A stretch of DNA of 9,342 bases, taken from positions 1-9,342 of the forward strand of contig CAYMDO010000050.1 in assembly GCA_964389365.1 (NCBI GenBank). Reading direction: 5' to 3'. The notes under the pieces were generated by a model, which was not told where the DNA came from, searched no databases, and saw only the letters and a list, made by a program, of their open reading frames with translations. How positions within the stretch are numbered: the first letter of the stretch is position 1; each line of letters opens with the position of its first letter. The position numbers and the translations under genes are program-made. Below, in pieces: positions 6,325-9,342 of the stretch. The DNA comes from UBA993 sp964389365 (GTDB lineage: Bacteria > Bacillota > Dethiobacteria > DTU022).

Positions 6325-7190
6325 GCGACAAGAGAAGACTGGGGAAAGGACTGGGGGCGCTGATCCCCGACGCCTTTGATACCGATGCCGACGCAGGTAA
6401 GAGCGAAATAGATCTCGGAAAAATCAGGCCGAACCCTTATCAGCCGCGGGAAAACTTCGACCGGGAGAAGCTTGAGGAGCTTGCCCATTCAATCAGGGAA
6501 CACGGTGTACTGCAGGCTATAGTTGTTTGCCCGGCAGGCGACGAGGGCGATTACTATCTGGTTGCCGGTGAGCGTCGGTGCCGGGCGGCAAAGATTGCCG
6601 GGTTAAAGAGCATTCCTGCGATCGTCAGAAGCTACGATAACAAAGCGATGCTCGAAATCGCTTTAATTGAAAACCTCCAGCGGGAGGATTTAAACCCGGT
6701 TGAAGAAGCCGCGGCGTACCGGCAGTTAATGAAGGACTATAACTACACCCAGGAGGGCCTGGCCCGGAGACTGGGGAAAAGCCGTCCGGCGATTGCCAAT
6801 ACGGTCAGGCTTTTGGGCCTCCCCGGGAATATCCTCGACCTGATTGCCCGGGGCAAGCTATCCGCTGGGCAGGCCAGGCCGCTGCTTGCAATTACCGACC
6901 AGCAGCAGCAGGAAGAATATGCCCAACAAATCATTGCTGGCGGGCTGACTGCACGGGATGCGGAAAAGCTTGCCGAACGGGCGGAAAATAAAAACATTGC
7001 CACCAGGGGGAACAAGCAGGAAGCGGCTGAAGATCCGCTTACATCAGAACTGCAGCTGCAGATACAGCGGCGCCTCGGAACAAAAGTAAGGATAAAGCCG
7101 TCAAAAAGCGGGGGCACGATCGAAATACACTATTACGGGAACGAGGATCTCGAGCGTTTAATCGCCAAGCTGCTGCCCGAAGGAATCTGA
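6321..7190 (+). CDS. spo0J: Chromosome-partitioning protein Spo0J/ParB
   Basis: The CTP-dependent clamp that loads at parS, slides along DNA and stimulates the Soj ATPase. It starts with GTG overlapping the soj stop by 4 nt, with AGGGAGG at 6304-6310. The N-terminal RRLGKGLGALI (5-15) is the ParA-activating peptide. Then come IRPNPYQPRE (35-44), the CTP-binding GERRCRAA (83-90) and ENLQRED (117-123). The helix-turn-helix is YTQEGLARRLGKSRPAIANT (142-161). Specificity residues are in the ParB state: Arg155, Thr161 and Gly183, with Gly166 where Ala is typical. A C-terminal dimerisation domain follows (about 238-289). Its cognate parS sites start 5 nt beyond the stop. The length of 289 is normal. 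Confidence 0.97.
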   Translation: MSDKRRLGKGLGALIPDAFDTDADAGKSEIDLGKIRPNPYQPRENFDREKLEELAHSIREHGVLQAIVVCPAGDEGDYYLVAGERRCRAAKIAGLKSIPAIVRSYDNKAMLEIALIENLQREDLNPVEEAAAYRQLMKDYNYTQEGLARRLGKSRPAIANTVRLLGLPGNILDLIARGKLSAGQARPLLAITDQQQQEEYAQQIIAGGLTARDAEKLAERAENKNIATRGNKQEAAEDPLTSELQLQIQRRLGTKVRIKPSKSGGTIEIHYYGNEDLERLIAKLLPEGI

Positions 7191-7194
7191 TCAA

Positions 7195-7210
7195 TGTTTC
7201 ACGTGAAACA
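7195..7210. other. parS: parS site 1 (perfect)
   Basis: TGTTTCACGTGAAACA is a perfect 16-bp palindrome identical to the well-known chromosomal parS consensus. It lies 5 nt after the spo0J stop. ParB nucleates here and spreads as a CTP clamp. Confidence 0.97.
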
Positions 7211-7226
7211 TTACGGTCTGCCCGGG

Positions 7227-7242
7227 TGTTTCACGTGAAACG
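7227..7242. other. parS: parS site 2 (15 of 16)
   Basis: TGTTTCACGTGAAACG matches the parS consensus except for the last base (G for A). It is in the same intergenic region, 32 bp centre to centre from site 1, about three helical turns, so the two loading sites face the same side of the DNA. No further CACGTG-centred site is seen in the window. Confidence 0.93.
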
Positions 7243-7294
7243 TTTTCTCTTGTGCCGGAGGGCTTGCCTTTTTGTCCGTCCGGATAAATTATTA

Positions 7295-7303
7295 TGATAT
7301 AAT
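7295..7303 (+). promoter_or_regulatory. Extended -10 promoter for the M23-bactofilin genes
   Basis: TGATATAAT combines an exact TATAAT (7298-7303) with the upstream TGN of an extended -10 element. No good -35 is seen at 17 bases; TTGTCC at 7272-7277 is 20 bases away and too far. Extended -10 promoters can work without a strong -35. The start would be near 7310, giving a leader of about 60 nt before the ATG at 7371. It lies 53 bp from parS site 2, well within reach of ParB spreading. Confidence 0.65.
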
Positions 7304-7370
7304 CTGAAAAGCGTTTTAACCGGTTGCTTTGCTGATGCAGCTTATCCGGCCTGAAAAGGACTGTTATTGC

Positions 7371-8306
7371 ATGTCTGCTAACAATAAACGGAGTTTTACA
7401 ATAATGGTAATTCCGCACTCCGAAGAGTCGACTTACTCCTTTCGGCTTCCTCTTATTGCTGTACAGCTGGCAGTCTCCGTTCTTGTTTTGGCGCTGGCAG
7501 GGTTATGCTTGCTGATATTTTCCTATTTCAGGATTCTAGCCGATGCGCGCGAAGTTTATGTGCTGAGGGAGATGAATCGGGTCCAGCAGGATGAGATCAA
7601 CGCCCTGGCGGCAGAGACACAGAGAATGATGGAACAAGTCAAGGCAATCGACGATCTCGTGCTGTTTATAACCAAGAAACTTGATCTCGAAGTCGAAGAG
7701 ATTATTAACGAGATTGACGGTGAATCAGGAGAGGGTTTTGGATATAATCTTAACGGGCCAGGTAGGCCTGATGTACAGGAAGGGCCTGAGAACAGGGGCG
7801 GTTTGAAGGCAGGCGGAGTCCTGGGGCGGGCTTCTCAGAATATTATTATCCTGCAGAGCCTGGTGCCCGAGAGTTCCGAGGCCCTTGATCTGGTAAGCGA
7901 ATATGTCATTCAGGCCGATGCCAAACCTTCAGTATGGCCAGCGCGAGGCCGTATTGTCTCCGGCTTTGGAATGCGTAAAATCCCTTATGCCAGCGGCTAC
8001 CAGTTTCATACCGGCGTTGACATTATCGGATCATACGGGTCGTCTATATGGGCTTCAGCTGCCGGCAAGGTTGTTTTTACCGGGTACAGGGGCAGTTATG
8101 GACATACTGTTGTGGTTGATCACGGGTATGGCTATGAGTCCCTTTACGCTCACCTGTCCGGTTTTGCTGTCGCTGCCGGCGACATGGTCGAGCGGGGTCA
8201 GACTGTCGGGTACATGGGGGCTTCCGGCAGGACAACCGGTACACACCTGCACTATGAAGTTCTCCATGAAGGTTCGCCGGTTAATCCTGTCAATTATATG
8301 CAGTAA
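7371..8306 (+). CDS. Membrane-anchored M23 (LytM-type) metallopeptidase
   Basis: Encodes 311 residues if started at ATG 7371, where AAAAGGA (7354-7360) lies ten bases upstream. An in-frame ATG at 7335 and TTG at 7329 are less likely. The N-terminus (KRSFTIMVIPHSEES) is cytoplasmic, one membrane helix spans about 27-50, then a predicted coiled coil (about 55-115) and a Gly-rich linker (118-150). The C-terminal peptidase domain (about 188-311) has all zinc and catalytic residues: His213 and Asp217 in HTGVD, His261 in LYAHL, and His292 and His294 in THLHYE. It should therefore be an active endopeptidase cutting peptidoglycan cross-links outside the membrane, though the exact bond is not readable. 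A bactofilin follows 44 nt later, a pairing known from cell-shape systems. Confidence 0.92.
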   Translation: MSANNKRSFTIMVIPHSEESTYSFRLPLIAVQLAVSVLVLALAGLCLLIFSYFRILADAREVYVLREMNRVQQDEINALAAETQRMMEQVKAIDDLVLFITKKLDLEVEEIINEIDGESGEGFGYNLNGPGRPDVQEGPENRGGLKAGGVLGRASQNIIILQSLVPESSEALDLVSEYVIQADAKPSVWPARGRIVSGFGMRKIPYASGYQFHTGVDIIGSYGSSIWASAAGKVVFTGYRGSYGHTVVVDHGYGYESLYAHLSGFAVAAGDMVERGQTVGYMGASGRTTGTHLHYEVLHEGSPVNPVNYMQ

Positions 8307-8350
8307 ACTGCAAATGGAAAGGTTTAATAAGGGAAAACAGGAGGTCTGTT

Positions 8351-8767
8351 ATGTTTAAAAAGGATAATCTGGAGACACCGCCAGATAAAGTAAACACCCT
8401 GATCGGAAAGGACACTATTTTTAAGGGAACGCTGGAGAGCAAGGGCTCGATTCGTATTGACGGCAAAGCGGAAGGTCAGCTCGACAGTAAAGGCGACGTT
8501 ATTGTCGGTGAAAATGGTGTGGTTGCTGCGGATGTTAAGGCGCGTAATGTCACTATTGCCGGTCATTTTGAAGGCTCGCTCGAAGCCGGTGGCCGGTTTG
8601 AGCTGAAAAGGACCGCTGTGGTTAAAGGCACTTTTAAGGCGAACATGCTGCATATTGAAGACGGAGCCGTCCTTGATGGCAGTATGGATATGAAAAAAGG
8701 CGAAGGCATATCCCAGCTTAAGGCCGGAAAAAGCAACAGCCCGGAAGAAACGAACCCGCAGGCCTGA
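8351..8767 (+). CDS. Bactofilin (polymer-forming cytoskeletal protein)
   Basis: A 138-residue bactofilin (DUF583 family), which self-assembles without nucleotide into filaments lying on the inner membrane. The core (about 15-115) is a right-handed beta-helix, visible as repeated short strands with Gly turns: FKGTLESKGSIRIDGKAEGQ, then VIVGENGVV, NVTIAGHFEGSL, VVKGTFKANML and VLDGSM. The short N-terminal tail MFKKD resembles membrane-binding tails described for other bactofilins. The C-terminal tail (116-138) is polar and probably disordered. A strong AGGAGG (8339-8344) sits six bases before the ATG. It lies downstream of the M23 peptidase, in line with bactofilins positioning such enzymes. 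The length is typical. Confidence 0.94.
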   Translation: MFKKDNLETPPDKVNTLIGKDTIFKGTLESKGSIRIDGKAEGQLDSKGDVIVGENGVVAADVKARNVTIAGHFEGSLEAGGRFELKRTAVVKGTFKANMLHIEDGAVLDGSMDMKKGEGISQLKAGKSNSPEETNPQA

Positions 8768-8846
8768 TCAATTGCTTTCGCGGTTACGCCGGTGAGGGGA
8801 GCCGGTTCTCTGGTGGTTAATTTATTGGTGGAAACGAGGGATCTGG

Positions 8847-9342
8847 ATGTTGATTATTCTGTTAGGGCCGCCGGGCGCAGGTAAAGGCACACAGGCAGAA
8901 AGAGTTGTCAGGGAGAGGCAGCTCGCATATATCGCAACAGGGGAAATTCTTCGAAGTGCCGTAAAAACAGCTACCGCCCTCGGCCGTAAGGCAAAGCAGT
9001 TCATGGACCTCGGGCAGCTTGTGCCCGACGAGCTGGTTGTTGATATTGTCAAGGAGCGGCTGCAGGGTCCTGACTGTGAAAATGGAGCGCTGCTGGATGG
9101 TTTTCCGCGCACAGTAAACCAGGCGATTTTCCTGGAACAGGTTTTACCGAATGTCGGTTTAAATATAGACCGGGTTCTCTCCATTGAAGTAGACGAGAAA
9201 GAGCTGGTTGAAAGGTTGATCGGCCGCAGGGTTTGCTCGGATTGCGGAGCCAGTTATCATTTAAAATTTAAACCACCCCAGGTTCGTAATGTTTGCGATC
9301 AGTGCGGGGGAGATCTTTTCCAGCGGGATGATGACAGCCTGG
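8847..9342 (+). CDS. adk: Adenylate kinase, 3' end cut by window
   Basis: The first 165 codons of a nucleoside monophosphate kinase (ATP + AMP to 2 ADP); the frame is open at the window end. Visible features are the P-loop GPPGAGKGT (7-15), the AMP-site motif ATGEILR (30-36), LDGFPRT (83-89), the LID-domain arginines GRR (126-128), and a zinc-binding lid with Cys130, Cys133, Cys150 and Cys153, followed by QRDDDSL. GAGGG (8836-8840) lies six bases before the ATG. The usual adenylate kinase motif is STGDMLR; here Ser is Ala, Asp is Glu and Met is Ile. Adk normally sits with secY in the ribosomal protein cluster, so this may be a second, divergent copy. The 79-nt gap before it shows no clear terminator or promoter. 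Confidence 0.9.
   Translation, partial: MLIILLGPPGAGKGTQAERVVRERQLAYIATGEILRSAVKTATALGRKAKQFMDLGQLVPDELVVDIVKERLQGPDCENGALLDGFPRTVNQAIFLEQVLPNVGLNIDRVLSIEVDEKELVERLIGRRVCSDCGASYHLKFKPPQVRNVCDQCGGDLFQRDDDSL

Larger units (their letters stand above)
7195..7251 (+). terminator. Possible terminator formed by the two parS copies
   Basis: Because each parS is a palindrome, the transcript of copy 1 can pair with copy 2. Bases 7196-7209 and 7228-7241 form a perfect 14-bp stem, extendable by A7210-U7227 inside and a U7195-G7242 wobble outside, with a roughly 16-nt loop. TTTTCTCTT (7243-7251) follows at once. This is the shape of an intrinsic terminator at the end of noc-soj-spo0J, although the U-tract is interrupted by two C and each palindrome could instead fold on itself. 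Confidence 0.45.

Noticed and set aside
6818..6833. CCCCGGGAAT inside spo0J as a Noc-binding site
   Set aside because: Only the CCCGGG core and one flank fit, and the codons encode the conserved GLPGN turn. Several other CCCGGG hexamers in the window lack NBS flanks too.
7255..7283. Imperfect hairpin CCGGAGGG/CCGTCCGG as a terminator
   Set aside because: It has a mismatch in the stem, its T-run lies in the loop instead of after the stem, and no U-tract follows.
7191..7418. Small - strand frame across the parS region
   Set aside because: Its first residues simply read through the parS palindromes, and it overlaps the promoter and start of the M23 gene.
7903..8358. + strand frame inside the M23 gene running into the bactofilin start
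   Set aside because: The M23 frame carries all catalytic residues; this frame is an out-of-phase shadow.
8788..8806. Direct repeat GCCGGT before adk
   Set aside because: Two 6-mers 13 bp apart are expected by chance and do not form an inverted or longer repeat.
1..9342. Mobile elements, CRISPR arrays, tRNA or riboswitches
   Set aside because: Gene packing is tight, no long repeats or transposase-like frames are seen, and intergenic gaps are too short for such elements.

Overview
This window is an origin-proximal block of a low-to-medium GC Gram-positive bacterium. Bacillota is well supported, and a Clostridia-type lineage is my inference. The evidence is the conserved order rpmH-rnpA-yidD-yidC-jag-mnmE-rsmG-noc-soj(parA)-spo0J(parB), a Noc paralogue beside ParB, two parS sites of the TGTTTCACGTGAAACA type, AGGAGG-type ribosome binding sites, a consensus sigma-A promoter and a four-cysteine zinc-lid adenylate kinase. 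All genes lie on the + strand, so the region is read away from a putative oriC just left of the window.

Layout. 1-139: AT-rich leader with one relaxed DnaA-box match and an exact TTGACA-17-TATAAT promoter. 140-2326: ribosomal protein L34, RNase P protein, YidD, the YidC insertase and the RNA-binding protein Jag/KhpB, tightly packed with short gaps or overlaps and ending at a strong intrinsic terminator (2341-2375). 2408-4564: MnmE (tRNA-U34 modification GTPase) and RsmG (16S rRNA methyltransferase), 24 nt apart. MnmG, which normally lies between them and is MnmE's obligate partner, is absent here. 4671-7190: Noc, Soj/ParA and Spo0J/ParB. 7195-7242: two parS sites 32 bp apart, which as RNA could also form a long terminator-like hairpin. 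7295-9342: an extended -10 promoter, a membrane-anchored M23 (LytM-type) peptidase, a bactofilin, and the first 165 codons of an adenylate kinase cut by the window end.

How the genes work together. The left part serves ribosome and RNase P biogenesis and membrane protein insertion. The middle part modifies tRNA and rRNA. The noc-soj-spo0J-parS cassette segregates the origin and couples nucleoid position to division. The M23-bactofilin pair fits a cytoskeleton-guided cell-wall module placed directly beside parS.

Most of the window is a classical, well-described locus, and I see no clearly undescribed system. The points worth checking are the missing mnmG, the tandem parS that may double as a terminator, the M23-bactofilin module next to parABS, and an out-of-place, slightly divergent adenylate kinase.
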